Shown one piece after another: positions 49,251 to 58,066 of a DNA stretch of 64,000 nt (position 1 is its first letter; every line of letters starts with the position of its first letter). The position numbers were made by a program, and so were the translations under genes. The DNA comes from Aquitalea aquatica (lineage in GTDB: Bacteria; Pseudomonadota; Gammaproteobacteria; Burkholderiales; Chromobacteriaceae): assembly GCF_013911085.1 (NCBI RefSeq), contig NZ_JACERN010000039.1, forward strand, positions 248,001 through 312,000, written 5' to 3'. Below the pieces are notes generated by a model that saw only the letters and a program-made list of their open reading frames with translations, searched no databases and was not told the origin of the DNA.

Positions 49251-50789
49251 TCAGAAGTACTCGCTGGCGCGAAATTCCATCAGCTGGAAATGGGGTGACT
49301 GCTTGTCCAGCCGCGAGCTGCGGATGAGGTTTTCGCCAGCCTCATCCCACAGGCGGAATTCACGCAGCCGGCTGAACAGACGGCCTTGGGTCACCAGTAA
49401 TGGTGGCCGGTGCAGGGTGGTGATGGCCGGCAGCCGCAGCGCGAATTGTGGGGTGTCGGTCGGATGGGTAATGCTGGGGATCAGCATCACCGCTGCCGGC
49501 TGCCGGCCGATGATCTCGACGCCACACTCCACGTCGATCCCATCCGGCAACAGTGATACCCAGCAAACCATGCAGAGCTGAGCCGTGTCTGGTTTGCCTG
49601 GCTGGGTTAGCAAGATGGCCTCGCCCGCGCGCAGTGTCTGGCCGCGCGGCTGGCCACGCAGCAGAAAGCCGGTAGCACTTTGATTCACCACCACAAACAG
49701 GCTGGGAGCTGGCGGCGCACGGGTACTTGCCGGAGGCGCAGCCTGCTCGTTACCAGCCTGTATCCAGCTCATGCCATTGCAGCGATACCAGATAGCGGGA
49801 ATGGTAGAAATCAGTTCGATGACTTCCTGTATTGGCAGACGCTGATGCCGTCGCCGCCGTGGTTGCTGCCATTCGGCGGCCAGCGATTGCAGCAGGGTCA
49901 GCTCATCGTAAACCTGGCTCGGGCTATGGCTGGTGTTTTGCAGCCGGGTCAGCTGTTCCACGCTATGCGTCAGTACCGTGATGGCCGGGGAGAGGTCGAG
50001 CAGATAGCAGGCTGCTTCCAGCGTTTCGCTCTGCACGCGCAGGAAGCGCGGTGGTTCGTCGCGGCTGGAGTCCACCAGGTAGCCATGGACCGTCCCCTTG
50101 AGGGCTTCAACGGGTAGCAGGGTGGTCTGGCGTGACAGATCCATGATCAGTTGCTTGGTCACCAGCAATTCCGGCATCGACAGCCGGTTGGTGGAGGTGA
50201 GTCCCAGCAACAGGATCTGGCGGTAGATCAGCGCCGGTGAGTCGTCCTTTTCCAGATGCTTGTCCTGCCAGCCGCGCGCCAAGGCAAAGCTGTACAGCTG
50301 GTGACAGTCTTGCCAGAAGTGCGCAGGTGGCGGGCTATAGCTCTGGCAACAGATGTTCAGCAGCTGCCGTGCCGCCATCATGGTGTATAGCAGCAGTTCA
50401 ATACGTTGTTGTTCACGCTCTAGCAGGCCGCGCTTGGCCAGGCGTTCAGTCAGGGTCAGCTTGAATGCGACAAAAATGGATTCGAACAGCGCAGCACCCA
50501 GCATGGCCAGCTGGCGGGTACGCACGACCGAGGTGAGGTCGGTTTGAACAATCTCGCTTTCCAGCGCCGGATAATAACGATCCAGTCCCTTGAGATAGTG
50601 CAATAACAGCTTGTGCCGATTGCCCACCTCCATCGGCGTACGGCTCAGGCCACGCAGGGCCTCAAGCAAGAGGCGGCCGCATTCGTGCAGGTCGCTATAC
50701 GGTAAGCGCTCTACCCAGCTGGCTACGCTATCGGGGTTGGTGTCGACCAATCGCGGATCCCTATCCAGGGCGGGCAAGGCAAGCTGCAT
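49251..50789 (-). CDS. Large PilZ-signature protein of unknown role
   Basis: A 512-residue cytosolic protein without membrane segments. The N-terminal 300 residues are mostly helical and unlike any domain I can name. At about residues 310-317 lies an arginine cluster with RxxxR, and at about 366-371 NQSATG, matching the NxSxxG half of the PilZ cyclic-di-GMP signature. The strands ILLTQPGKPDTAQLCMVCWVSLLPDGIDVECGVEIIG continue the expected barrel. It is therefore probably a c-di-GMP effector. Gene is single, and the pilin locus begins about 1.6 kb away, beyond bioA. Confidence 0.7.
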   Translation of the reverse strand: MQLALPALDRDPRLVDTNPDSVASWVERLPYSDLHECGRLLLEALRGLSRTPMEVGNRHKLLLHYLKGLDRYYPALESEIVQTDLTSVVRTRQLAMLGAALFESIFVAFKLTLTERLAKRGLLEREQQRIELLLYTMMAARQLLNICCQSYSPPPAHFWQDCHQLYSFALARGWQDKHLEKDDSPALIYRQILLLGLTSTNRLSMPELLVTKQLIMDLSRQTTLLPVEALKGTVHGYLVDSSRDEPPRFLRVQSETLEAACYLLDLSPAITVLTHSVEQLTRLQNTSHSPSQVYDELTLLQSLAAEWQQPRRRRHQRLPIQEVIELISTIPAIWYRCNGMSWIQAGNEQAAPPASTRAPPAPSLFVVVNQSATGFLLRGQPRGQTLRAGEAILLTQPGKPDTAQLCMVCWVSLLPDGIDVECGVEIIGRQPAAVMLIPSITHPTDTPQFALRLPAITTLHRPPLLVTQGRLFSRLREFRLWDEAGENLIRSSRLDKQSPHFQLMEFRASEYF

Positions 50790-50917
50790 TGTGCGTCCTC
50801 ATGGCAAGGCGGGGTAGCGCAGAGAATGAAAGGCGGGGATGCAGATGCAAATCTTTCCCCTGCCATGATTTCATTCGCTATGCTATTTGAATCAAGCCGG
50901 CCAAAGCAAGGTTGCAC

Positions 50918-52267
50918 TCAAGGCAAGGCAGTCACAGGCCCGGTCAAAACATCATTTTGTTGACTTAACTCATCCAGTACCTGAATTGTGGCCTGAAATA
51001 GTTGAGTCATCTCCTCTGCTTGCACGATGTAAGGCGGCATGAAATAAACGGTTTTGCCGATTGGCCTTACCAGGCAACCATGCTTAAGCATGGCTGAGAA
51101 AAAGGCTTGTGCAAAGTCAGCGCGGGGAGTGTCGACATCAAAGGCCCAGATCATGCCGATATGGCGGAAATGCCGTACGTCGGCACGCTCGGCCAGCGGT
51201 GCCAGAATGGTGCTGAAGGTTTTTGCCAGTTCGCGATTGCGGGCGATGATGTCTTCATCGGCAAAAATATCCAGCACGGCCAGTGCTGCTCTGCATGCCA
51301 GTGCATTGCCGGTGTAGCTGTGCGAATGAAGGAAGCCACGGCTGACCTCATCGTGATAGAAGGCCTGATAGACCACATCGCTGGTCAGTACGCAGGACAG
51401 GGGCAGGAAGCCACCGGTAATCCCCTTGGAGAGGCACAGAAAGTCCGGAGTGATCCCGGCTTGCTCACAGGCAAACAGGGTGCCAGTACGTCCAAAACCC
51501 ACGGCGATTTCATCGGCGATCAGGTGTATCTGATAGTGATCACACAGCCGACGCAGCTCCGTGAGGTAAACCGGATCGTACATGGCCATGCCGGCAGCTC
51601 CTTGCACCAACGGCTCGACGATGATGGCAGCCATTTCGCCAGCTTTCTTGGCCAGCACATTCTCTAGCGAGCGCAAGGTCTGCCTTGCAACATCCGCAGC
51701 AGTTTGCCCAGGGCGAGCCTGGCGCGCGTCCGGGCTGGGGACTCGCACCCCCGGTTTCAGTAGTGGCGCATAGGTCGCGGAAAACAGCGGTACATCGGTT
51801 ACCGCCAGTGCACCGGCCGTTTCACCGTGATAGCTGTTGTCCAGACTGATAAAGCGGTACTTCTCCGGCTGACCAATATTCTTCCAGTAGTGAAAGCTCA
51901 TTTTCAGCGCGATTTCGGTGGCGCTGGCACCATCCGAGGCATAGAAGACATGATCCAGCCCGCTCAGCGCGCACAGCCGCTCGGATAGTTCAATCACCGG
52001 CTGGTGAGTAAAACCGGCCAGAATGACATGCTCTACCTGATCCAGTTGATCCTTGATCGCCTGCTTGATCTTGGGGTTACCATGGCCGAACAGATTGACC
52101 CACCAGGAACTGACGGCATCCAGATAGCGCCTGCCTTCGAAATCTTCCAGCCACACCCCCTCAGCCCGCGCGATGGGAATGATGGGCAAGGTTTCATGGC
52201 GCTTCATCTGGGTACATGGATGCCACACATGCTGGCGGCTGCGCTGCAGCCAGTCCTGATTGCTCAC
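50918..52267 (-). CDS. bioA: Adenosylmethionine-8-amino-7-oxononanoate aminotransferase
   Basis: PLP enzyme of biotin synthesis that uses S-adenosylmethionine as amino donor to form DAPA. The 449-residue protein has the N-terminal HVWHPCTQM block, SSWWVNLFGHGNP, FYASDGASATEIALKM, NSYHGETAGAL, IADEIAVGFGRTGTLFA with the PLP-binding Asp, and the Schiff-base lysine in CLSKGITGG. GTG at 52267 is chosen because AGGAG precedes it; an ATG 13 codons upstream lacks a site. The gene is not next to bioF, bioD or bioB. Confidence 0.96.
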   Translation of the reverse strand: MSNQDWLQRSRQHVWHPCTQMKRHETLPIIPIARAEGVWLEDFEGRRYLDAVSSWWVNLFGHGNPKIKQAIKDQLDQVEHVILAGFTHQPVIELSERLCALSGLDHVFYASDGASATEIALKMSFHYWKNIGQPEKYRFISLDNSYHGETAGALAVTDVPLFSATYAPLLKPGVRVPSPDARQARPGQTAADVARQTLRSLENVLAKKAGEMAAIIVEPLVQGAAGMAMYDPVYLTELRRLCDHYQIHLIADEIAVGFGRTGTLFACEQAGITPDFLCLSKGITGGFLPLSCVLTSDVVYQAFYHDEVSRGFLHSHSYTGNALACRAALAVLDIFADEDIIARNRELAKTFSTILAPLAERADVRHFRHIGMIWAFDVDTPRADFAQAFFSAMLKHGCLVRPIGKTVYFMPPYIVQAEEMTQLFQATIQVLDELSQQNDVLTGPVTALP

Positions 52268-52407
52268 GGCAAACTCCTGAATGGGGAACGGACTGGATGC
52301 TATCACAGGCTGACAGCGCTACCCGAACTGACAAAAAACGTCACATGCTGCCGCACAATGCGGGCTGGGTGATGCGCTGACGGACTAAATTTACTGGCTG
52401 GGGCCGC

Positions 52408-52424
52408 TTGGCACACTTTCTGCA
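52408..52424 (+). promoter_or_regulatory. Sigma-54-type promoter of the pilin genes
   Basis: TTGGCAC at 52408-52414 and TGCA at 52421-52424, with the invariant GG and GC separated by exactly 10 bases. The predicted start of transcription is near 52435, about 22 bases before the first pilin ATG. Pilin genes of other genera commonly use sigma-54 with PilSR. Confidence 0.75.
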
Positions 52425-52456
52425 TGGTATGGACAGTGCATACCACGGAGAGGGTC

Positions 52457-52885
52457 ATGCGGGGCAAAAATGGTTTTACCTTGATTGAGCTGATGATTGT
52501 TGTTGCCATCATCGGCATTCTGGCAGCAATTGCGATTCCTGCGTATCAGGCTTACACCATACGAGCAAAGGTGGTTGAAGGCCTGCAGTTGGCAGATTCG
52601 GTTAAGTCTGCAATATGGGATAGCTATACCAGTAACAATAGCTGGCCTACAAGCAATGCATCTGCAGGTATACCGGCGGCTACCGATTTTTCCACCAAGT
52701 ATGTGGATAGTGTGCAGGTCGTAGCATCATCTTCTGTCAGTAATATTGTGATCAGTTTTAATGCAAGTGCAGTAAAATCTGGTTTGATTGTTACTCTGGT
52801 TCCACAGATAAGCAGTGGCTCTATCATGTGGTCTTGTCAGAGTGATACTTCATTAAGTCAGTATGTTCCTTCCAGCTGTCGTTGA
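52457..52885 (+). CDS. pilA: Type IV pilin, copy 1
   Basis: A 142-residue prepilin. Leader MRGKNG is cleaved before Phe by PilD; the mature N-terminus [25 protein letters not shown] forms the helical spine with Glu5. The C-terminal disulfide loop is delimited by [15 protein letters not shown]. The variable middle region is Ser/Ala/Asn-rich. ATG at 52457 has GGAGAGG just upstream and lies just after the sigma-54-type promoter. The next pilin follows after 19 bases. Confidence 0.95.
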   Translation: MRGKNGFTLIELMIVVAIIGILAAIAIPAYQAYTIRAKVVEGLQLADSVKSAIWDSYTSNNSWPTSNASAGIPAATDFSTKYVDSVQVVASSSVSNIVISFNASAVKSGLIVTLVPQISSGSIMWSCQSDTSLSQYVPSSCR

Positions 52886-52904
52886 TCATTACGAGGAGTA
52901 GTTC

Positions 52905-53333
52905 ATGAACAAGAAAGTACAACAAGGTTTCACCTTGATCGAACTGATGATTGTCGTTGCCATCATCGGTATTCTGGCTGCCATTGCTATCCCGGCCTAC
53001 CAGGATTACACCAAGCGTGCGCGTGTTACGGAAGGTCTGTCGTTGGCTTCCGCTGCGAAAACGGCAATTTCTGAATACTACGCATCAAATAATGCTTTCC
53101 CCAGCACTAACGCCTCAGCAGGTCTGTCAGATACTATTAAAGGCAATGCTGTTTCAAGTGTGGTAGTTGGTGCTTCTGGTGTTATTACCGTTACTTATAA
53201 CTCTTTGGTTGATGCGGCTAGTAATACTCTGACCTTGACCCCGGATGCATCTAATGGTGCAATTTCTTGGAAGTGTGCCCCTGGTACTATTGCAGCTAAT
53301 TGGTTACCTTCCAACTGCCGTAATGGCAACTGA
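52905..53333 (+). CDS. pilA: Type IV pilin, copy 2
   Basis: A 142-residue prepilin with leader MNKKVQQG, spine [51 protein letters not shown] and a C-terminal loop [15 protein letters not shown]. The spine is nearly identical to that of copy 1, while the C-terminal domains differ strongly, a pattern of duplication and divergence. GAGGAG lies ahead of the ATG. Either copy could be the major pilin or a minor variant. The strong terminator that follows could make the pair the main transcript. Confidence 0.95.
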   Translation: MNKKVQQGFTLIELMIVVAIIGILAAIAIPAYQDYTKRARVTEGLSLASAAKTAISEYYASNNAFPSTNASAGLSDTIKGNAVSSVVVGASGVITVTYNSLVDAASNTLTLTPDASNGAISWKCAPGTIAANWLPSNCRNGN

Positions 53334-53360
53334 TTTTGATCATTGAGTGATTGATAGGGA

Positions 53361-53388
53361 AGGTGCTCTGTAAAGAGCACCTTTTTTT
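53361..53388 (+). terminator. Terminator after the pilin pair, abutting the next ATG
   Basis: Perfect nine-base stem AGGTGCTCT / AGAGCACCT around GTAA, with a run of seven T at 53382-53388. The start codon of the first PglL-like gene is at 53389, directly after the T-run. Confidence 0.92.
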
Positions 53389-55218
53389 ATGATGATTAAA
53401 AAAATCACCGCGGCCAGCTTGTTGGTGGCTGCTGCAGTAACCATGCCTTTTTTGAGCTGGCTACGCTATGCACCACTGCCTGATTGGGTGTCGGATGTAT
53501 CGTGCGTGCTACTTTTGGCTATTTCTATGCTGTTTTCTTTACCAGCACGAGACGATACATCGCTGAGTATTTCGACAGTATTGCTACCAATATTGGGCTT
53601 TGACATCTACCTAGTCATGTCAGGCCATAATCTGGCCAATGCTACAGTATTAATTGCAGTGCTGGCTTTTATTTTTCTATGGGGTCTGCTGTTTTCTATT
53701 CGCCTTAGGGCCGGTGACCGTGAAGATTTTCTGCTGATTCTGGCTTCGGTGATTTTTATTTTCTCCATGCTGCAAGTAGTGTTGGGTTTGTTGCAGGTAC
53801 TGGGTCTTGCTCCTTTGCTACATGGTTATGTAGTGTTTGATCCAGTCGGTGCTAATTCGAACATCATAGGTAATATTGGTCAGCGTAATCAGTATGCTCA
53901 ATTTCTGAGTTGGGGCATCCTGGCCGCTTGCTATCTCTATGCCAAAAGACGATTGCGCAAGCCTTTTTTTATTGGAAGTGTATTTTTCTTGGCGTGGTTG
54001 TCGGCATGTGCGGGTGCCCGTTTAGTATGGGCTTATGCGCTGATTTTTGCTGTGCTGGGATGGTGTTGGTCAAGGCAGAATAAAGCAGAAACTGTGTGCC
54101 GTATGAGCTGGGCTGTGATGGTTGCTGTTGTCTTGATGGTATTGACGCAATTATTTAGTCAGCAGATTGCGGCCCTGCTGAGCTGGCTCGGTATTCCCAT
54201 TCATGTTGTTAGTGGAGCAGACCGCTTTTTCTCTGCCGGTTTTGGTATTCGTCGCCGTATTGAATGGACCAAAGCATGGGAAATTTTTCAGCAATATCCT
54301 TGGTTTGGAGTCGGCTGGGGAATGTTTCCTGCGCAGTCGGTGGAGATGGAGCTGACTGGTGGTCTGCCAAAATATCCCGAGAGTTGGTTGTTTGTTCATT
54401 GCCATAATCTGTTTTTCCAGTTGCTGGCCGAGACCGGCATCATCGGTGTGCTGATTGTATTTACTACTTTGTTCTATGCGCTAGGGGCATATTTTCGTAA
54501 GGGAGAGCAGTCAGCGGAGAATTTGCTACTGCTGGGTATTGGTGGTGTTATCTTGGCGCATAGCATGTTTGAATACCCACTGTGGTATCTGCCATTTTTA
54601 GGTATGTTTTTGATTGTTTTACTTCTGGCACCGGTAGGCAGGGTTATGCTCCCAATGCGTGCAGCATTTGTCAGGATAGTCGGACTAGTAGCCATGCTAT
54701 TGGCACTGTTTTACATTGGAACGGGTATAGCTACTTTTCGAACTATGGTGGAATATGTTTTCCCAACGCCAAATGTGCAGGAAAATGTACGGCGGATGGG
54801 AGCCTTGTTTGATGTTGGCAAAAATCCGTTGTGGACCAATGACGTAGATATTGTATTGGCGAATTATCTGATTCCCTCGCGTGAGCAGCTGGATCTGAAG
54901 CTGCAGCACTTTTCCCGGTTGGCTGCTTATCGACCCTACCCTGAAGTGCTGCTGAAACTGGCAGTCTTGTATGCATTGGATAAGCAGATGACTAAGGCTG
55001 AGCATACGATAAAGCTGGCAATCGCTAACTATCCCGACTATGCACCCAATTTTGATTACCGTTTGGCCATGATGAAGAAGGAAGAGCTGAAGCCATTGCA
55101 GCTGATTACCTCCAAGGCGGCCAAGGCATATGTCGATCATGGCGTCCAGACCGATCCTGGCCGTATCGCTGCAGTCATGACGGTAGCGTCTCCCGTCACC
55201 CGCAAGCCCTTGTTCTAG
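53389..55218 (+). CDS. pglL: PglL-like O-oligosaccharyltransferase, copy 1
   Basis: A 609-residue membrane protein of the Wzy/WaaL ligase superfamily, about 12 helices, which would transfer lipid-linked glycans to pilin serines on the periplasmic face. The family signatures are GNIGQRNQYAQFLSWG (PglL_A), WFVHCHNLFFQLLAETG in the large periplasmic loop with the catalytic histidine, and HSMFEYPLWYLPFLG (Wzy_C_2). The C-terminus is a soluble helical tail. It immediately follows two pilin genes and has no separate ribosome-binding site. The gene is AT-richer than its paralogue. Confidence 0.9.
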   Translation: MMIKKITAASLLVAAAVTMPFLSWLRYAPLPDWVSDVSCVLLLAISMLFSLPARDDTSLSISTVLLPILGFDIYLVMSGHNLANATVLIAVLAFIFLWGLLFSIRLRAGDREDFLLILASVIFIFSMLQVVLGLLQVLGLAPLLHGYVVFDPVGANSNIIGNIGQRNQYAQFLSWGILAACYLYAKRRLRKPFFIGSVFFLAWLSACAGARLVWAYALIFAVLGWCWSRQNKAETVCRMSWAVMVAVVLMVLTQLFSQQIAALLSWLGIPIHVVSGADRFFSAGFGIRRRIEWTKAWEIFQQYPWFGVGWGMFPAQSVEMELTGGLPKYPESWLFVHCHNLFFQLLAETGIIGVLIVFTTLFYALGAYFRKGEQSAENLLLLGIGGVILAHSMFEYPLWYLPFLGMFLIVLLLAPVGRVMLPMRAAFVRIVGLVAMLLALFYIGTGIATFRTMVEYVFPTPNVQENVRRMGALFDVGKNPLWTNDVDIVLANYLIPSREQLDLKLQHFSRLAAYRPYPEVLLKLAVLYALDKQMTKAEHTIKLAIANYPDYAPNFDYRLAMMKKEELKPLQLITSKAAKAYVDHGVQTDPGRIAAVMTVASPVTRKPLF

Positions 55219-55312
55219 GTAGTTACGACACTGCCAGTCTGTTGGCTGGCGGTGTCTTCACCGTGCTACATGCGGTATCCTCCATCCTTTGCTTTTAGCC
55301 CCAGACTCCATC

Positions 55313-57100
55313 ATGTCTTTTCCAACCTTTTCCCGCCGTCTGGCCTTGCTGGCGTTTTGCCTGATCGCCATCATGCCTTTTGCCTCCCGTATCCATTTCG
55401 TGCCATTGCCGCAGTGGTTTGGCGAGATGAATGTGGTGTGGCTGATGCTGGCCGCAGCAGTTTATTTGTTGCCCAGCGGCATGCTGTTCGAGCGGGTGCC
55501 GCGTGCTAGCTGGTGGTGTCTGTTGTTGGCCATCGTGTGGGCACTGCAGCCACAGTTGGTGCATGCGCTCTTTCCCGGCATGAGCTACGCCACTGCGCTG
55601 GCCTGGTTGGCGGTGGCCTTGCTGGCGGGCTTGTCTTATAGCCTGCAGCAGACGTTTGGCAGTCGCGAATTTGCGGTGTGGCTGGCGCGCGCCATCATTG
55701 TCGGCGGGCTGGTACAGTCGCTTATCGGCCTGGCGCAACTGACTGGTCTTGCCAATAGCCTGGGACTGTTTTACGACAGTGCCCATCCGACTACCAATAT
55801 CTTTGGTCATATCGGCCAACGCAACCAGTATGCGCATTACCTGATGTGGTCGGTGGTCAGCGGGGTATATCTGTTTGCGGTGGATCGCATGGTGCGCGGC
55901 TGGTTGGTATTGTTAGTGCTATGGTTGGGGCTGATGCTGGCCTATGCCGCATCGCGTACCACCTTGCTGTATCTGCTGGTCCTGACCTTGCTGGGCGGCT
56001 TGTGGCACTGGCGGATGCAGTCTGCGGTATCGCGCCGCTTGATGTGGGCGATGCTGCTATCTTGTGTGGTGGTGTTTGCGGCGCAGTTTGCCTTGCCGCT
56101 GGTGAATCATCTGCTATCTTTGCTGACCCATGCCACGGTGAGCAACGCTTCGGGGGTGGAGCGGCTGGCCGCCAACGGCGATGATATGGGTTCTCGCCGG
56201 CTGGCTGAAATGGGCAAAGCCTGGTTGAGTTTCAAGTCGCATCCGCTGTGGGGGGTGGGCTGGTCGCAATACGCTGCGGAAAGCGTACGCTTGCAGCCTT
56301 TGCCGCAATTTGCCTCTGCCGGTTTCAATAGCGGCTTGTTTACCAATTGCCATAATCTGATTTTGCAATTGCTGGTGGAAATGGGCTTGCCGATCACCTT
56401 GCTGGTGGTGGGTGGCTTTGCCTGGGTGATCTGGCCCTTCTTCAGTGAGCAAGCCGAAGCGGAGGGTATGTTGGCCTTGGGCTGCATGGCAGTTACCCTG
56501 ATTCACTCCATGCTGGAGTATCCACTGTGGTATCTGTATTTCCTGGCGATGCTGGTGGTGTTTGCCTCGATGTCGCCTGCGCGTACTGGACGTGCCGGTT
56601 GGTTGCTGCGGGCGGGCTGGATGTTGGGCATGTTGTTTATTGGTTATATGTCGGTGGTGACTTGGTCTACCTATAACGAGCTGGTGGGGCTGTATACCCA
56701 GACTGATAATCCGGCACGGGATGCCAAGCGGCAGCAGCGGCTGGCCGAGATCATGGAGCAGCACCCGCTGTTTGCCTACCATGCACTGAGTACGCTGGAT
56801 GATTATCTGGTGGCCGACAAGGACAATCTGGCGCGCAAGTTGCAATGGGAGGAGCGCCTGACGGCATTCCGTCCTTATCCTGATGTGATGATGAAGAAGG
56901 CACAAATGCTGGCGCTGGCCGGACGTGAGGCGGAGGCCAAGGAGACGGTGAGTACGGCGCTGGCCTCATTCCCGACTTATGCCAAGGATTATCTGGACGG
57001 TATCGATGAAGACGTCCCGGCATGGCAGCCACTACGCGCGATTGCTCAGCAGGTGTTCGACCGCTTGCCAGCCAAATATCGCGGCGGTGAAGGGGATTGA
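55313..57100 (+). CDS. pglL: PglL-like O-oligosaccharyltransferase, copy 2
   Basis: A 595-residue paralogue of the preceding gene, with the same signatures: GHIGQRNQYAHYLMWS, TNCHNLILQLLVEMGLP and HSMLEYPLWYLYFLAM. Sequence identity outside the motifs is low, and base composition is the GC-rich type of the surroundings. It may glycosylate another substrate or accept a different glycan, or one copy may be a specialised pilin glycosylase. ATG at 55313 begins MSFPTFSRR; the ribosome-binding site is weak. It ends at a terminator shared with rpoH. Confidence 0.9.
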   Translation: MSFPTFSRRLALLAFCLIAIMPFASRIHFVPLPQWFGEMNVVWLMLAAAVYLLPSGMLFERVPRASWWCLLLAIVWALQPQLVHALFPGMSYATALAWLAVALLAGLSYSLQQTFGSREFAVWLARAIIVGGLVQSLIGLAQLTGLANSLGLFYDSAHPTTNIFGHIGQRNQYAHYLMWSVVSGVYLFAVDRMVRGWLVLLVLWLGLMLAYAASRTTLLYLLVLTLLGGLWHWRMQSAVSRRLMWAMLLSCVVVFAAQFALPLVNHLLSLLTHATVSNASGVERLAANGDDMGSRRLAEMGKAWLSFKSHPLWGVGWSQYAAESVRLQPLPQFASAGFNSGLFTNCHNLILQLLVEMGLPITLLVVGGFAWVIWPFFSEQAEAEGMLALGCMAVTLIHSMLEYPLWYLYFLAMLVVFASMSPARTGRAGWLLRAGWMLGMLFIGYMSVVTWSTYNELVGLYTQTDNPARDAKRQQRLAEIMEQHPLFAYHALSTLDDYLVADKDNLARKLQWEERLTAFRPYPDVMMKKAQMLALAGREAEAKETVSTALASFPTYAKDYLDGIDEDVPAWQPLRAIAQQVFDRLPAKYRGGEGD

Positions 57101-57118
57101 GTAGTCGTGTATATGAAT

Positions 57119-57152
57119 AAAAAAGCCCGCGCTGAATGGTGCGGGCTTTTTT
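57119..57152. terminator. Bidirectional terminator between pglL copy 2 and rpoH
   Basis: Stem AAAAAAGCCCGC / GCGGGCTTTTTT with a ten-base loop; T-runs on both strands. Confidence 0.92.
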
Positions 57153-57171
57153 CATGGCAGTCACTGAATAA

Positions 57172-58035
57172 TCAGTTGTCGATAACGACACCTTCACTCA
57201 GCGCAGTTTTCATTTTTCCGAGAGCTTTAGCTTCGATCTGACGGATGCGCTCGGCAGAAACTCCGAACTCGGCAGCCAGCTCATGCAAGGTGGCTCCGCC
57301 ATCATCGGCCAGCCAGCGGGCTTCAACAATACGGCGGCTGCGTGCATCCAGCGATGCCAGTGCGTATTCGATACCTTCGGTTTGCAGGTGATCGAAGGCT
57401 TTGCGTTCCAGCGCACGGGTCGGTTCGTGATGGGCGTCGGCCAGCCAGTCGATGGGGGCAAAACCTTCATCATCGCCATCGTCGGCCATCAGCGCGATAT
57501 CTTGCCCGCTCATGCGGGTTTCCATTTCGCGCACTTCCTCCGGCTTTACGCCAAGGTCTTCGGCGATTTGTCGTGCTTCGTTTTCACTCAGCGCAGAAAA
57601 ACTGCTCTTCATGCTGCGCAGATTGAAAAACAGCTTGCGCTGCGGCTTGGTGGTGGCAATGCGCACCAGTCGCCAGTTGCGCAGGATGAATTCGTGAATC
57701 TCAGCCTTGATCCAGTGCACGGCAAAGGAAAACAGGCGTACGCCACGGCCTGGCTCGAAGCGCTTTACCGCTTTCATCAGGCCGATATTGCCTTCCTGGA
57801 TCAGGTCAGCCTGTTGCAGGCCGTAGCCGGCATAGCCTCGCGAAATCGATACGACAACGCGCAGGTGTGACAGCACCATCTGGCGAGCGGCTTCCAGATC
57901 ATTGTCTTGCTGGAAGCGGGTGGCCAGCTCGGTTTCCTGTTCGGGGGTCAGCATGGGAACACTGTTCACCGCCTGGATGTATTGCTCCAGGCTGCCGCTG
58001 GACGACGGAACGGGCAAGGCAAATGTTGTGGTCAT
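57172..58035 (-). CDS. rpoH: Heat-shock sigma factor RpoH (sigma-32)
   Basis: Directs RNA polymerase to heat-shock promoters. The 287-residue sigma factor has region 1.2-2 (LSHLRVVVSISRGYAGYGLQQADLIQEGNIGLMKAVKRF), the RpoH box PQRKLFFNLR at 131-140, the diagnostic feature of sigma-32 proteins, and region 4 with the helix-turn-helix ATLHELAAEFGVSAERIRQIEAKAL. The start is supported by AAGGAGG, 11 bases upstream. A CIRCE operator lies in the promoter region 30 bases further. It is downstream of ftsE-ftsX, as in many proteobacteria. Confidence 0.98.
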   Translation of the reverse strand: MTTTFALPVPSSSGSLEQYIQAVNSVPMLTPEQETELATRFQQDNDLEAARQMVLSHLRVVVSISRGYAGYGLQQADLIQEGNIGLMKAVKRFEPGRGVRLFSFAVHWIKAEIHEFILRNWRLVRIATTKPQRKLFFNLRSMKSSFSALSENEARQIAEDLGVKPEEVREMETRMSGQDIALMADDGDDEGFAPIDWLADAHHEPTRALERKAFDHLQTEGIEYALASLDARSRRIVEARWLADDGGATLHELAAEFGVSAERIRQIEAKALGKMKTALSEGVVIDN

Positions 58036-58066
58036 CAGTGTAACTACCTCCTTGGGTAGTGCTATG

